Position numbers and translations under genes: made by a program | Part shown: positions 53,191-63,345 of the stretch, in pieces | How positions within the stretch are numbered: the stretch's first letter is position 1 | Layout of the letters: the number at the start of each line of letters is the position of its first letter | The notes under the pieces: generated by a model | What the model was told of the DNA's origin: nothing | What the model saw: only the letters and a program-made list of their open reading frames with translations | Database searches by the model: none | Assembly: GCF_030295915.1 (NCBI RefSeq) | Contig: NZ_AP027361.1 | Coordinates: forward strand, 3,100,001 to 3,164,000 | DNA: 64,000 nt | Direction: 5' to 3' | DNA from: Thalassotalea sediminis | GTDB lineage: Bacteria > Pseudomonadota > Gammaproteobacteria > Enterobacterales > Alteromonadaceae

Positions 53191-55044
53191 TTAATTTTGA
53201 TAGCTGATACCAAGGTATATCGTTCTTTCTTGAGAAAAATAACCATTAATTGTTTGGTATTGCTCATTGAAGGCGTTATTTACTTTCGCTTCAATTTTTA
53301 AGTTACTTGATAAAGGATAACTCGTGCCTAAGTTAATCAGTTGATAACTGTCTAATTTAACTTTACCTACACCCCAAACATCATCGTATCTTTTACCTTT
53401 GTATTGCCATTCAAAGTAGACATCGGCATTAGCAACGTCTGTGCTGAACTTATAGTTAGCAAACTCTTTAGCTCTGCGAATAAGCTGCTTATCCTCTCCT
53501 GCTTCTGCACCAGTATCTTCGGCATTTACATAACTGATATTAAATTGATGAAGTCCATATGGTGCCGCGTAATTTAAACCTAGCTCAGCGCCTTCAATTT
53601 CAACATCATTAATATTAATAGGCATGGTATGCCCTTCACTATTAGTGCCGTTCCAAGCAATTAAGTTTTCAATGTCTGTTTTATGCACATTCAATGACAG
53701 TGATAGTGAGTCAAATTTACTGGTGATATTAAGTTCTACACTGTCAGACGTTTCTGAAGATAAGTCTTTATTGCCAACATATCCCCAACTTAATGGATAA
53801 TAAAGATCATTAAACGTTGGTGCTTTAAAGCTCGTTCCCGTTGACAATACAACACGAGTATCATCACTTATTTGGTACCCCAGACTTGCGTTATAAGTAG
53901 TCTCTGAGTCTACATCTTCCACATCATCATAACGCAAAGCCAACTCATAACTGAATTTATCTTGGTTATAAACAGTGTGAGCAAAATAACCGGCGATATC
54001 ACGTTGCGTTTCAACAAACTCACTTGAACCTCTTAGCTGTTCTTCATAAAAGTCAGCACCAACATTTACCTGCCAGTTAGCAGAAAACATTGTATGATTT
54101 AACAACGACACTTGGTCTCGGCGAGTATCAAAAACATTGCCTTCATTTTTTGCTGTACCATTACCATAACTAATATTTGAGGTACGGCTCTGCCCTATAG
54201 AAAGTTGCGTACTATTGGCATAACTCGCTAGCGTTGTTTGATAAGCGGCAGCTATATTCCACATATGGTTATTAACCGCAGATTCATTATGCCCAGCGCT
54301 ATCATATTCTGTATCGCCCTGATCTACTTGCGCTAGCCACGTTAGTGCCAATGCCTCATTTACCTGTTGTTGACCATTGATTGCTAAAGAATCATAGTCA
54401 AATCCGTCATCATCTGACTCTGCATCATCTTTTACGTCAAAGCCGTCACTTTCTTCATGGTTAACACTAAAGCTCGTTGAACCGTCACCGTGCTCTAAAC
54501 CAAAACCTGCACTATATTTTTGATAATTATCACTGCCGAAAGTCGCACTAGCAAAGTATTCACCACCGTCTACTTTACGGGTAAATATCTGAATAACACC
54601 ACCAATAGCGTCTGACCCCCAAAGCGCTGCTCGTGGGCCTTTAATTATTTCAATGCGATCAACTAATTCAGGTGCAATTTCATTTAAATTTGTAGTACCT
54701 AAAGTTGCCGAGCCAATTCGAATGCCATTGATCAAAACCAAGGTATGTCCTGAGTTTGCTCCTCGCATATATACTGAAGCATTTTGTCCTCGGCCTCCAT
54801 TCGCGGAAATATCAATACCCGAAACGGTTGCTAATATATCTAAAACAGATTTAGCCTGAATTTCTTCAATATCAGCACGGGTAATTACAACTTGTGAAGC
54901 TAATACGTCTTCAGCGTTAGTTGCCGCTCGGTTTGCTGTAATGACAATATGCTCATCTGCTTCTAACACAGGTGTATTAGCAAAAGTTACAGGAGATATG
55001 GCAAGTGCCGCCAATATAGACGACGTGATAAGTTTATGTTTCAT
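53191..55044 (-). CDS. btuB: Vitamin B12 outer-membrane receptor
   Basis: The start chosen is MKHKLITSSILAALAISPV at 55044, with GAGGAAAAA just upstream (617 residues). The signal peptide ends TFA and the TonB box region reads DEHIVITANRAATN. The plug has SGIDISANGGRGQNASVYMRGANSGHTLVLINGIRIGS and RIEIIKGPRAALWGSDAIGGVIQIF, as in BtuB. A barrel follows. A cobalamin riboswitch lies in its leader, so cobalamin represses it. Confidence 0.93.
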   Translation of the reverse strand: MKHKLITSSILAALAISPVTFANTPVLEADEHIVITANRAATNAEDVLASQVVITRADIEEIQAKSVLDILATVSGIDISANGGRGQNASVYMRGANSGHTLVLINGIRIGSATLGTTNLNEIAPELVDRIEIIKGPRAALWGSDAIGGVIQIFTRKVDGGEYFASATFGSDNYQKYSAGFGLEHGDGSTSFSVNHEESDGFDVKDDAESDDDGFDYDSLAINGQQQVNEALALTWLAQVDQGDTEYDSAGHNESAVNNHMWNIAAAYQTTLASYANSTQLSIGQSRTSNISYGNGTAKNEGNVFDTRRDQVSLLNHTMFSANWQVNVGADFYEEQLRGSSEFVETQRDIAGYFAHTVYNQDKFSYELALRYDDVEDVDSETTYNASLGYQISDDTRVVLSTGTSFKAPTFNDLYYPLSWGYVGNKDLSSETSDSVELNITSKFDSLSLSLNVHKTDIENLIAWNGTNSEGHTMPININDVEIEGAELGLNYAAPYGLHQFNISYVNAEDTGAEAGEDKQLIRRAKEFANYKFSTDVANADVYFEWQYKGKRYDDVWGVGKVKLDSYQLINLGTSYPLSSNLKIEAKVNNAFNEQYQTINGYFSQERTIYLGISYQN

Positions 55045-55089
55045 TTTTTCCTCGCTACCAAAGCCCACCGCATTGGTAAAACTTAATTA

Positions 55090-55230
55090 AAAATCTAAAC
55101 CGGTCTCCGGGCTTTTGACGGTCAACGAAAAAACTACCGTTGAATATTGTCAATTTACCGTTGCGGGGGCAGCACAAGCGTTTCACTTGTTTCCCTTCTT
55201 ACTTAGTTTTTCGCTAAGTGTTTAGATTTT
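55090..55230 (-). promoter_or_regulatory. Cobalamin riboswitch upstream of btuB
   Basis: On the minus strand the leader has GCTGCCCCCGCAACGGTAA, a cobalamin riboswitch core, and the B12 box GCCCGGAGACCGG near the 3' end. P1 closes perfectly: AAAATCTAAAC (plus 55220-55230) with GTTTAGATTTT (plus 55090-55100). The box differs from the usual GTCAGGAGACCTGCC at a few positions but keeps the GGAGACC core. Confidence 0.88.
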
Positions 55231-55266
55231 GTATCATTCTGATCAAAGGCGATCAGAGGGTTAAAT

Positions 55267-55292
55267 ACTACGACCGAAATGTCAGTCGTAGT
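55267..55292 (-). terminator. Hairpin after the btuF gene
   Basis: ACTACGACCGA and TCAGTCGTAGT pair over 11 bases with one G-U-type pair, just past the btuF stop and before the btuB riboswitch. The tail is only weakly T-rich. Confidence 0.55.
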
Positions 55293-55296
55293 GATA

Positions 55297-56154
55297 TTAC
55301 TTTCGCTGCTTATCAATGAGTTCACAAAGTGACGATAACTCGTCTAGCGACCTTGAGGTCATGCGATAAAGCATATCGGCGTTAGGATGTATAAACGCAT
55401 TATTTTTCACTGCTGGCATATCCGGCCATTGTTGCCAGTTAATTTTATCGGGCGACTGATTACCATGTGATGATGGCTGTATAATGATTTGCGGTGCTTT
55501 AATAATCACCTGTTCAATATTAATTTGAGGGTAATCTGTTTTACTTTCTTTAAAAGGGTTTGTTGCACCACACACTTGTATTTGCTGTTGTAACCACGCG
55601 TTTTTTGCAATTGTCGTCAGTGGTCTAGGCCATAACTCATAAAACAATGATATTGGCGTAGCATTTTGATAGGTTTCTTTTAGCGTCGCTAATTGTGCCA
55701 AATATTTATCTGCTTGCTGGTTTGCGCTACGTGATAGCCCTGTCCATTGCCCTAAATCTCTTAATTCTTTTGCTACATCTTCCAAGGTAGTAGGGTTAGA
55801 GTAAACAATAGGAATACCAAATGTTGCTAATCTCGCCAGATCATCCGCTGGGTTACCTGATTTCCATGCAATAATAAGATCAGGGTTAGCAGCGAGTATT
55901 TTCTCAATACTAAGTGTTGCATAGTTACCAACACGTGGAATATTTTTTGCTTTTAAAGGAAAATCGGCATGATCAGTCGTACCAATAATAAGATCCCCCG
56001 CACCTATTTGAAAAAGGTTTTCAACGATATGTGGCGCTAAGGCAATAATTCGTTTAGCCGGTTTATCTATTGACTCTTCGGCGTGTGCGGCGTTAACACT
56101 AACAAGTACAGAAATCCCTACAAAAAGTGATAACAACATAGTGTTCATATTCAT
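55297..56154 (-). CDS. btuF: Periplasmic cobalamin-binding protein
   Basis: The start chosen is the ATG at 56152-56154, overlapping the cobO stop as TAATG (285 residues); the TTG at 56160 is an alternative. A signal peptide ends AHA. The class-III binding fold carries KRIIALAPHIVENLFQIGAG, the BtuF signature, and IEKILAANPDLIIAW. It delivers B12 to BtuCD. It is the last gene of the operon. Confidence 0.9.
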   Translation of the reverse strand: MNMNTMLLSLFVGISVLVSVNAAHAEESIDKPAKRIIALAPHIVENLFQIGAGDLIIGTTDHADFPLKAKNIPRVGNYATLSIEKILAANPDLIIAWKSGNPADDLARLATFGIPIVYSNPTTLEDVAKELRDLGQWTGLSRSANQQADKYLAQLATLKETYQNATPISLFYELWPRPLTTIAKNAWLQQQIQVCGATNPFKESKTDYPQINIEQVIIKAPQIIIQPSSHGNQSPDKINWQQWPDMPAVKNNAFIHPNADMLYRMTSRSLDELSSLCELIDKQRK

Positions 56155-56756
56155 TACCAATCAATACCTTTTTGTACTTTAATGCCTGCTTCAAACGCAT
56201 GTTTCAAAGATTGCACTTCCGAAACAGTATCTGCCATCTCCACTAGGCGTCTGTGTGCTGCACGTCCTGTAACAATAACGTGTTGCCCCGCTGGTCTATT
56301 CGCAATCGCATCTAGCACTTCATCAATATCGAGATAACGATAACTCAACATATAGGTCAACTCATCAAGTAAGATGGTGTTTATACTCGGATCACTTAAC
56401 AACCTTTTGGCTTCCTGCCAGACAATTTCTGCCGCCGCCATATCAGCTTCTTTATTTTGTGTTTCCCACGTAAAACCCGTTTTCATCACATAAAAAGGAA
56501 CGCCAGATTTTTCTAATAAGTTTCGTTCACCACAGTCCCATGTGCCCTTTATAAACTGGCAAACAGCAGCAGTGAGGCCATGACCAACACTTCGGGTTAT
56601 CATGCCAAACCCAGAGGTTGATTTACCTTTACCATTACCCGTTATAACTAACAGCAACCCTTTATCTTCTTGTGCAGCAGCAATTCGCTGGTCAACTTTC
56701 TCTTTTAGTTTTTGTTGACGGGCTTTATGCTTTGCTTGCTTTTCTTGTTCATTCAT
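56154..56756 (-). CDS. cobO: Cob(I)yrinic acid a,c-diamide adenosyltransferase
   Basis: The start is the ATG at 56756 (ATGA overlap with cobQ, GGAGAG 6 bases upstream), giving 200 residues. The P-loop [15 protein letters not shown] and [11 protein letters not shown] are typical of CobO/BtuR/CobA. It transfers adenosyl from ATP to cobalt(I) of cobyrinic acid a,c-diamide or cobinamide. The basic, charged N-terminus ([16 protein letters not shown]) is a family feature. Confidence 0.92.
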   Translation of the reverse strand: MNEQEKQAKHKARQQKLKEKVDQRIAAAQEDKGLLLVITGNGKGKSTSGFGMITRSVGHGLTAAVCQFIKGTWDCGERNLLEKSGVPFYVMKTGFTWETQNKEADMAAAEIVWQEAKRLLSDPSINTILLDELTYMLSYRYLDIDEVLDAIANRPAGQHVIVTGRAAHRRLVEMADTVSEVQSLKHAFEAGIKVQKGIDW

Positions 56757-58234
56757 TGTTCTCTCCAATGTGTTAATGCGTCTTCTATCTTATCTAATGC
56801 TAAGTGCTGTTCGCAGGTATCAGCTAGTCGCTCAATTGCCTGTTCTTGTATTATTTCTAGTGACGTCGCTTCTTGTAATGTCGTATTGCACCACTTCGAT
56901 AATTGTGCAATAGCATTTTTACAATCCCAAATACCATGTAAATATCCGCCGGCAATGTTTTTGTCATCACTAATTGCCCCATGTGGCTCACCGTTAATAG
57001 TCATCAAAGGTTGTATATCGGCTAGAAAAGTGGTTGTACCTATATGAATTTCGTAGCCCGTAATATCACTACTCTCCTCGATTAAATGCAGACTTGCCGC
57101 TCGATTAACCAATGTTTTACTGGGTTGTAATTGTGTTGTAATTGGTAAGAGTTTAAGTCCTTCAGAAGTGCCTGCTTCTCCCTCTAATCCAAGAGGGTCT
57201 TGCACAGAGTGTCCGAGCATTTGAAAGCCGCCACAAATACCAAACAATTTACCTCCGTAACGCAAATGCTTAAGTATTTGTTGATCCCAGCCTTGTGCTT
57301 TTATAAAAGCTAAATCATCACGCGTATTTTTACTGCCAGCGAGTATAATAAGATCAGCGTCAGGCAAATTTGTTTGTGTACATTCCGAAGCATAAATAAA
57401 GGTTAAGTCGATTTCAGGATGTATTCTTAATGCGTCAAAATCATTGTGATTGCTCATTCTTGGTGTTACCGGCACAATAACTTTTAGTTTCACATTCTCA
57501 GTATCTTGCACATTATTAACGGCATCTTCAGCGGCAATATGCAAACCATGAATGTAAGGCAACACACCTAATACAGGCTTGTTCGTATAGTTTTCAAGCC
57601 AAGTTAACCCCGGTTCTAATAGCTTAATATCGCCACGAAAGCGATTTATGACAAAGCCAATAACTCGCTGTTGCTCGGTTTCACTCAGCAACGCTAATGT
57701 ACCGACTAAGTGCGCAAATACACCTCCTTTATCAATATCAGCAATAAGAATAACGGGGCAATCAGCAGCTTCCGCAAAACCCATATTTGCAATATCACCT
57801 TCGCGTAAATTTATTTCTGCAGGGCTCCCTGCACCTTCAACAACAACGCGTGAAAAATCTTGCTCTAAACGATGGTGTGAAGTCATTACAGCTCGATGCG
57901 CTATTTTTTTATAATCATGATATTGGTCAGCGTCCATACTATTAAAAACTTTGCCATGGATTATCACTTGTGCACGCTTATCAGACTGAGGTTTTAACAA
58001 AATTGGGTTAAAATCTACTGACAAAGGGACGTTGGCAGCTTGGGCTTGTACTGCTTGTGCTCGGCCAATTTCACCACCATCTGGCGTAACGGCGCTGTTC
58101 AATGCCATATTTTGAGGTTTAAAGGGTGCAACGTTTAAGCCTCTTCGTGCATATATTCGACACAATGCAGCGACTAATGTGGTTTTACCAGCGTCGCTTG
58201 TTGTCCCTTGCACCATAATTGTTTTTGACACCAT
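56753..58234 (-). CDS. cobQ: Cobyric acid synthase
   Basis: CobQ/CbiP amidates four side chains of adenosylcobyrinic acid a,c-diamide with glutamine. The 493-residue protein has the ATPase half ([18 protein letters not shown]) and a C-terminal class-I glutamine amidotransferase (Cys334 in [12 protein letters not shown]). Its start forms a TAATG with the cobC stop. Its presence shows the pathway begins at or before cobyrinic diamide, or scavenges that stage. Confidence 0.93.
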   Translation of the reverse strand: MVSKTIMVQGTTSDAGKTTLVAALCRIYARRGLNVAPFKPQNMALNSAVTPDGGEIGRAQAVQAQAANVPLSVDFNPILLKPQSDKRAQVIIHGKVFNSMDADQYHDYKKIAHRAVMTSHHRLEQDFSRVVVEGAGSPAEINLREGDIANMGFAEAADCPVILIADIDKGGVFAHLVGTLALLSETEQQRVIGFVINRFRGDIKLLEPGLTWLENYTNKPVLGVLPYIHGLHIAAEDAVNNVQDTENVKLKVIVPVTPRMSNHNDFDALRIHPEIDLTFIYASECTQTNLPDADLIILAGSKNTRDDLAFIKAQGWDQQILKHLRYGGKLFGICGGFQMLGHSVQDPLGLEGEAGTSEGLKLLPITTQLQPSKTLVNRAASLHLIEESSDITGYEIHIGTTTFLADIQPLMTINGEPHGAISDDKNIAGGYLHGIWDCKNAIAQLSKWCNTTLQEATSLEIIQEQAIERLADTCEQHLALDKIEDALTHWREQ

Positions 58235-58914
58235 TAGCCTAACTCCAAATCGACATCTGAACTTGGTTTCGTTACACGGTCATTTACTGTACTTAACGGT
58301 CGGCTAATATATTTAACGCGCGTTTGTTGGGCTAAAACATCTATTTTAGTCAAGCTACCATAACCAATTGATAATTGTGTATACCAGTTGGGATTGCGTA
58401 CATTAATGTTTAGAATTAACGCGAGTATCATGCGAATAACGCCACCATGGCAGACAACGAATAAATCACCTTGGCTCTCTTCAAGCTGCTTTAACAGCGT
58501 CTGCCAAGCTTGATTCACTCGATATACGAATCCAGTTAGTAATTCTGCATCCGGTAATGGATGTTGCACAGGATCTTGCCAAAACCTTTCCAATTGACAC
58601 CAAGGATCTACCTGTTGATAAAGCTCATCAAAATTTACGCCATCATAACGTCCAAAATTCATTTCTTTTAAAGTCGGTAGCAGCATAGGTTTGGGTAACG
58701 AAAGTTCAGTCGACACTTGATCTGCTAGCGTGCTACAACGTCTTAGCGGCGAACTAAGAACAGCAACAGGTATACGCTCCTGCAAGTTAAAGAAATAACC
58801 TACTAATGCTGCCAACTGTTTGTTTTCTTGTTCATCTACACCAACGTCTGTATGGCCATATAACGCAGCTTCACCTTGTACTTTACCGTGTCGCATTAAA
58901 AATATATTAGCCAT
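58234..58914 (-). CDS. cobC: Alpha-ribazole phosphatase-type histidine phosphatase
   Basis: The ATG at 58912-58914 is chosen (226 residues), overlapping the cobU stop by 8 bases. The phosphohistidine motif is [21 protein letters not shown], and [10 protein letters not shown] contains the second catalytic histidine. In the operon it should remove the phosphate from alpha-ribazole phosphate or from adenosylcobalamin 5'-phosphate. A generic phosphatase role is less likely in this context. Confidence 0.85.
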   Translation of the reverse strand: MANIFLMRHGKVQGEAALYGHTDVGVDEQENKQLAALVGYFFNLQERIPVAVLSSPLRRCSTLADQVSTELSLPKPMLLPTLKEMNFGRYDGVNFDELYQQVDPWCQLERFWQDPVQHPLPDAELLTGFVYRVNQAWQTLLKQLEESQGDLFVVCHGGVIRMILALILNINVRNPNWYTQLSIGYGSLTKIDVLAQQTRVKYISRPLSTVNDRVTKPSSDVDLELG

Positions 58915-59470
58915 GTTCACTGCCTTTTAGTGTCAAGGGTAACCCCGCTGTTACCAGAGTAACTTGCTCTGCTACTTTAGCTAATTTCTGGTTAAGCCAA
59001 CCGGCATGATCAACAAATAACCTTGTTTGTTCACCCAAAGGTACAACCCCTAAGCCAACTTCGTTAGCAACGACAACAATCGTTAAACGCTTACTGTGTT
59101 CACTGAGCACATGCAATAAATCAGCAATACGTGCAGTAATTTGCTGCGATTTATTTTCATAATTTGCGTCGAGGCTATCTAGGCTCATTAATACGTTATT
59201 TATCCAAAGCGTTAAACAATCAATCAATACCGTACTATGATTAGGAAGCTCCAATAGCGCTTGTTCAATATCAAGAGGACATTCAATTAACAACCAATAA
59301 TGTTGTGCCCTATCTTTTTGATGTTTAGCAATACGCGCTTGCATTTCATTATCGTAAGCCTGAGCGGTCGCTAAGTAATAAGGGCTACTGTTGCCAGCAT
59401 ATTCACACGTACGGCGTTCAGCAAAAGATGATTTACCACTTCGCGCGCCACCTAACACTAAATGGATCAC
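58907..59470 (-). CDS. cobU: Adenosylcobinamide kinase / GTP guanylyltransferase
   Basis: The 187-residue protein has the P-loop GGARSGKSSFAE (about 7-18) and DCLTLWINN, with VANEVGLGVVPL, all typical of CobU/CobP. It phosphorylates adenosylcobinamide and attaches GMP. The start is GTG, overlapping the cobS stop as GTGA. Confidence 0.93.
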   Translation of the reverse strand: MIHLVLGGARSGKSSFAERRTCEYAGNSSPYYLATAQAYDNEMQARIAKHQKDRAQHYWLLIECPLDIEQALLELPNHSTVLIDCLTLWINNVLMSLDSLDANYENKSQQITARIADLLHVLSEHSKRLTIVVVANEVGLGVVPLGEQTRLFVDHAGWLNQKLAKVAEQVTLVTAGLPLTLKGSEHG

Positions 59471-60267
59471 GTATTACCTCCCATGGTAAATGCAACAATA
59501 ATCAGATAAATGAACAGCTCTGCTATTTGTTGGCAAGCGCCAAGACAATCACCAGTGAAACCACCAAGTCTCAACGTCAACCACTGTCGAAACAAGACTC
59601 TAAATAACCACAAAACACCAAACATGGTCATTATAAATCCGAGATTCGCTAAAGTTTCAGGAAGTAAGATTAAAGGAAGAACTCCGACTACAAGCACTAT
59701 CAAGCAATCTAGCAGACCTTGCTGTTGTGCTAGCGGCTTACTTTTACTGCCTTTTTCCTCTGATACATAAGGTGTACTTATTATTAGGCTAGCAGCAATG
59801 CCCCTTGAAAAACCATGAGCAAACAGCAATGCAAATGCCATAAAAGCGGTATCTGCAATTTGCGTTAATAAAGTGAATTTCAGCATCAGTGCTAAAAACA
59901 AAGTGATAGCGCCATACGTACCTAATCGGCTATCTTTCATAATGGCGAGTTTAGCTTCAACGGTAAAACCACCTCCCATACCATCAGCCATGTCGGCAAG
60001 ACCGTCTTCGTGAAAGGCGCCAGTAAGCAATGTGCCAACAATCATTATTAATACTATGGCGACATTAACGGGTAAAAACAGTGAAAACATGAGATAAAAA
60101 GCGAATAAAATAGTGCCGACTAACAAGCCAACAAGCGAAAAGTAGCGTGTCGCTTTATTCAGTTCTGATGCTTGAAAGTGGCTTATATTACCAACAGGTA
60201 TTCGTGTAAAAAACTGGCAAGCCATTCGAAACATGCGCCATTGTCTAGTCACGAAAGCTAAAGACAT
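59467..60267 (-). CDS. cobS: Adenosylcobalamin-5'-phosphate synthase
   Basis: The 266-residue membrane protein joins adenosylcobinamide-GDP with alpha-ribazole phosphate. EDGLADMADGMGGG is the conserved metal/substrate motif, with ATRYFSLVGLLVG before it and several hydrophobic helices. The start makes TAATG with the cobT stop. Confidence 0.93.
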   Translation of the reverse strand: MSLAFVTRQWRMFRMACQFFTRIPVGNISHFQASELNKATRYFSLVGLLVGTILFAFYLMFSLFLPVNVAIVLIMIVGTLLTGAFHEDGLADMADGMGGGFTVEAKLAIMKDSRLGTYGAITLFLALMLKFTLLTQIADTAFMAFALLFAHGFSRGIAASLIISTPYVSEEKGSKSKPLAQQQGLLDCLIVLVVGVLPLILLPETLANLGFIMTMFGVLWLFRVLFRQWLTLRLGGFTGDCLGACQQIAELFIYLIIVAFTMGGNT

Positions 60268-61331
60268 TACACCGTCACCCCAGCACTTTCAAAGCTAGCC
60301 ATGTCATTATAAAAACTCATTGCTGCTTGTAGTAACGGATATGCTAAAGCTGCGCCAGTTCCCTCACCTAAACGTAAATCTAGCTTTAATAGTGGATGCG
60401 CGTTGAAATTAGCCAGTATTCTTTGATGTGCAAATTCATCTGACTGGTGCGCAAAAATAAGGTAATCTCGAATATTAGGCGCAAGTTTTTCTGCCAATAG
60501 TGCAGCCGCACTTACAATAAAGCCATCGACTAAAATTGGCACTCCTTGCTTTGAACTCGCTAGCATTGCACCTACAATATGGGCAATTTCGAAGCCACCT
60601 AATTCTGCAAGCTGAGTATAGGCTTGATGCTTTTTCTCGTTCAATGAAAGGCGATCAAGCCCACGTTGGATCAACTGCTTTTTCAGGTTTAATTGCGCTT
60701 GCGTAATGCCAGTGCCTAACCCTACTGATTCTTGTGCAGATAAACCAAGCACAGCAGCAGTGATCGCAGACGCAGCACTGGTATTAGCAATGCCCATTTC
60801 ACCAAACATGAACAGGTTGCAACCTTGCTCAATAGCTTGTAATGAGATTTTTTCACCAGCAGCAACACAAGCATCTACTTGCGCTAACGTCATTGCAGAC
60901 TGTTCACTAAGGTCATGCGTCCCTGCACCCACTCTTGATTCAATAAAATTATGGTGTTGAGCTTGTAACTCAGCGGGTAGCGGTGTGCACATGCCGGTAT
61001 CTACCACTTGAAAATCAATATTATGACACCGACAAAAGCAGTTTATCGCAGCACCTCCGTTAAGAAAGTTAACCACCATTTGAAAAGTAACATCGCTTGG
61101 TGCAATACTAACGCCTTTTGCAGCAATGCCATGGTCTCCTGCAAAAACAATAACTCTCGGCGTTAATTTGTCTAGTTGTTGCCACTGACCATTACGTTGG
61201 GCCTGTATATTCGCTAATTTAGCCGCGAGCTTTTCAATCGCGCCTAATGCACCAAGCGGTTTTGTTTTTTGGTCTATTTTAGCCTGTATATCTGACGAAT
61301 ATTGTTGTGAAACCGGAGACACCTCAAACAT
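60267..61331 (-). CDS. cobT: Nicotinate-nucleotide:dimethylbenzimidazole phosphoribosyltransferase
   Basis: This 354-residue enzyme makes alpha-ribazole phosphate from a lower-ligand base. IDQKTKPLGALGAIEKLAAKLA is the CobT start. ITPSDVTF-like IAPSDVTFQMV, GEMGIANTSAA and GEGTGAAL (catalytic Glu) are present. Carrying CobT lets the cell install its own lower ligand on salvaged corrinoid. It follows btuC by 2 bases. Confidence 0.93.
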   Translation of the reverse strand: MFEVSPVSQQYSSDIQAKIDQKTKPLGALGAIEKLAAKLANIQAQRNGQWQQLDKLTPRVIVFAGDHGIAAKGVSIAPSDVTFQMVVNFLNGGAAINCFCRCHNIDFQVVDTGMCTPLPAELQAQHHNFIESRVGAGTHDLSEQSAMTLAQVDACVAAGEKISLQAIEQGCNLFMFGEMGIANTSAASAITAAVLGLSAQESVGLGTGITQAQLNLKKQLIQRGLDRLSLNEKKHQAYTQLAELGGFEIAHIVGAMLASSKQGVPILVDGFIVSAAALLAEKLAPNIRDYLIFAHQSDEFAHQRILANFNAHPLLKLDLRLGEGTGAALAYPLLQAAMSFYNDMASFESAGVTV

Positions 61332-61333
61332 TC

Positions 61334-62323
61334 TTACATCCTTCTCATAAGAAATAGAAAAAACACACTACCAATAACAGAAGTGATAACACCGATCGGT
61401 AACTCTTGGCCTGACAAGATAGTGCGCGCGACAACATCGACCCAAATCAAGAAGACCCCTCCCACTAAGCCAGCACAAACCATCAACTTTGCCGTTGTTA
61501 ATCCAAAGAAGGGCCGAACAATATGAGGGATCATCAACCCTACAAACCCAATACCTCCACAATATGCAACGATAACAGCGGTCATCGCAGCACAAATACA
61601 CAGTGATAGCATACGAATAAACGCAACGTTGACGCCCAGTGTTCTCGCGCCTTCATCGCTAAGTAATAACGCATCGAGTTGCCTTGAAAAAATAATGGCA
61701 ATCAAAGTACATATAACGACAACCGGTGCGATTAGAAATAACGCATCGTAATTCGACCTTGCTAATGATCCCATCATCCAAAAAATAACGCGATTCGTGG
61801 CAAATGCCTCACCGAAGTACAAAATAAAGCTAGTAATGGCACTTAACAAAAAAGAAACAGCGACGCCAGCCAATAATAAGTGCTCAACGCGACGCCAGTT
61901 ATTGTTCATTAAAATAGTCATTACAATAAAAACAGCGCTAAGTGCACCTAAAAATGCCGCTAGCGGTAAAGAAAATGTCTGAAAGTGCTCAGGTAACAAA
62001 CTTGAGATTGTAGCGCCGAGTCCAGCGCCTGCGACAATACCAAAAAGGTAAGGATCAGCTAAGGGATTTCGAGTAACATTCTGCATTAATGCCCCGGCAG
62101 CTGCTAAGGCAAATCCAGCTAATAAGCCCATTAAAACTCTAGGTAGTCTAATTTCAAGTAAAATAGTTTGATAGATTGGCTGTTGGCATTGCGCACTTAC
62201 ACATTGCCAAACCTGAGAAAAACCAATTTCTGTTGTACCAAACCCCATAGAAAATAACAGTGATAGCAGTACAATAATAGATAGCACCAAGATACCAGGC
62301 ATAAAAGGTATACGCGTATTCAT
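61334..62323 (-). CDS. btuC: Cobalamin ABC transporter permease
   Basis: The ATG at 62321-62323 makes TAATG with the btuD stop (329 residues). This FecCD-type permease has about 10 helices, with LRLPRVLMGLLAGFALAAAGALMQNVTRNPLADPYLFGI, the family signature, and a C-terminal GFVGLMIPHIVRPFFG motif that contacts the ATPase. FecCD permeases also carry siderophores, but the cob operon and riboswitch point to B12. Confidence 0.9.
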   Translation of the reverse strand: MNTRIPFMPGILVLSIIVLLSLLFSMGFGTTEIGFSQVWQCVSAQCQQPIYQTILLEIRLPRVLMGLLAGFALAAAGALMQNVTRNPLADPYLFGIVAGAGLGATISSLLPEHFQTFSLPLAAFLGALSAVFIVMTILMNNNWRRVEHLLLAGVAVSFLLSAITSFILYFGEAFATNRVIFWMMGSLARSNYDALFLIAPVVVICTLIAIIFSRQLDALLLSDEGARTLGVNVAFIRMLSLCICAAMTAVIVAYCGGIGFVGLMIPHIVRPFFGLTTAKLMVCAGLVGGVFLIWVDVVARTILSGQELPIGVITSVIGSVFFLFLMRRM

Positions 62324-63093
62324 TAGCAATGCCCACCAAAGGTTACCCGTAATTTCCCGGTAATGGGGTTGTTATCAACCAAACATTCCATTTGAAAAAC
62401 CTGTGTTAACAGTTCAGCCTGCAACACCTTTTCAGGCACATCAAATGCTATCACTTCGCCATGAGACATAAGCATAATACGCTCGCAGTACAAGGCAGCC
62501 AGATTTAGATCGTGTATGGTCATCACTAGGGTTAACCCCAAATCTTTAACGATAGATAAAATTTGATGCTGATAAAAAATATCGAGATGGTTTGTTGGCT
62601 CATCCATAATCAGAATTTCGGGCCGTTGAACAATCGCACGTGCAATTAAACATCGTTGTTGCTCACCGCCAGATAACGTATTGAAAGCCTGATGTTGCTT
62701 ATCAATTAAATCCACACGCTCTATTGCTTGACGTAAGGTTGTTAGATCAGCCTGAGTACTCAAATCAAAATAATTCTTGTGTGGAATAAGACCCATTTTA
62801 ACCACGTCAAATACGGTCAAATTGAATACAGACTCTCGGTGTTGACTTACCACCGATATCTTTTGTGCAATTTCGCGTCGACTGAAGTCTTCAAGCGGTG
62901 TGTCTATAAGAGAAATAGAACCTGATTGAGGAAAATACTCTCGATAAAGGCATTTTAAAAAAGATGTTTTACCTGCACCATTAGGTCCGAGGATGCCAAC
63001 AGTTTCGCCAGCATTCACTGCGAAATTAATACCTTTAAGTATCAATTTTTCATCAACAGACCAAACGAGATTTTCCGCACTTAAATGTAACAA
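62323..63093 (-). CDS. btuD: Cobalamin ABC transporter ATP-binding protein
   Basis: The 256-residue ATPase has Walker A GPNGAGKTS, the signature LSGGEQQRC and Walker B ILIMDEPTNHLD. The only in-frame start near the N-terminus is TTG (MLHLSAENLVW), with AGG 10 bases upstream, about 100 bases after the riboswitch. It is the first gene of the nine-gene cobalamin operon. Use of TTG may help keep its level low. Confidence 0.9.
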   Translation of the reverse strand: MLHLSAENLVWSVDEKLILKGINFAVNAGETVGILGPNGAGKTSFLKCLYREYFPQSGSISLIDTPLEDFSRREIAQKISVVSQHRESVFNLTVFDVVKMGLIPHKNYFDLSTQADLTTLRQAIERVDLIDKQHQAFNTLSGGEQQRCLIARAIVQRPEILIMDEPTNHLDIFYQHQILSIVKDLGLTLVMTIHDLNLAALYCERIMLMSHGEVIAFDVPEKVLQAELLTQVFQMECLVDNNPITGKLRVTFGGHC

Positions 63094-63193
63094 AACACCA
63101 TTACCTATGAGTATGCGTGCGGAGGTCAGGTTATTAATAGCGATGCTTGATAATAACTTAACTATGTTACCCGCACAGTTAGTAAATATCTTT

Positions 63194-63345
63194 TCATGGC
63201 AGGTCTCCTGACTTTTAGGGATGTCCCAAGATTTACCTTCCCAGTGTTAACACCAGTGGTTTTAAAACTCAGCCCTAATTACAGTTGCGGGAACAGTTGT
63301 GGAATTACACCACATTCCCTTTTAAGCCTTGGTGTTTTTACACAT
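63194..63345 (-). promoter_or_regulatory. Cobalamin riboswitch of the btuD-btuF operon
   Basis: The minus strand carries the near-consensus B12 box GTCAGGAGACCTGCC (plus 63198-63212) and, before it, GTTCCCGCAACTGTAA. AAAGGGAATGTGGTGTAATTCC with CACTGGGAAGG are further typical parts. Order and spacing are as in a standard cobalamin riboswitch. The operon start is about 100 bases downstream. Confidence 0.93.
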
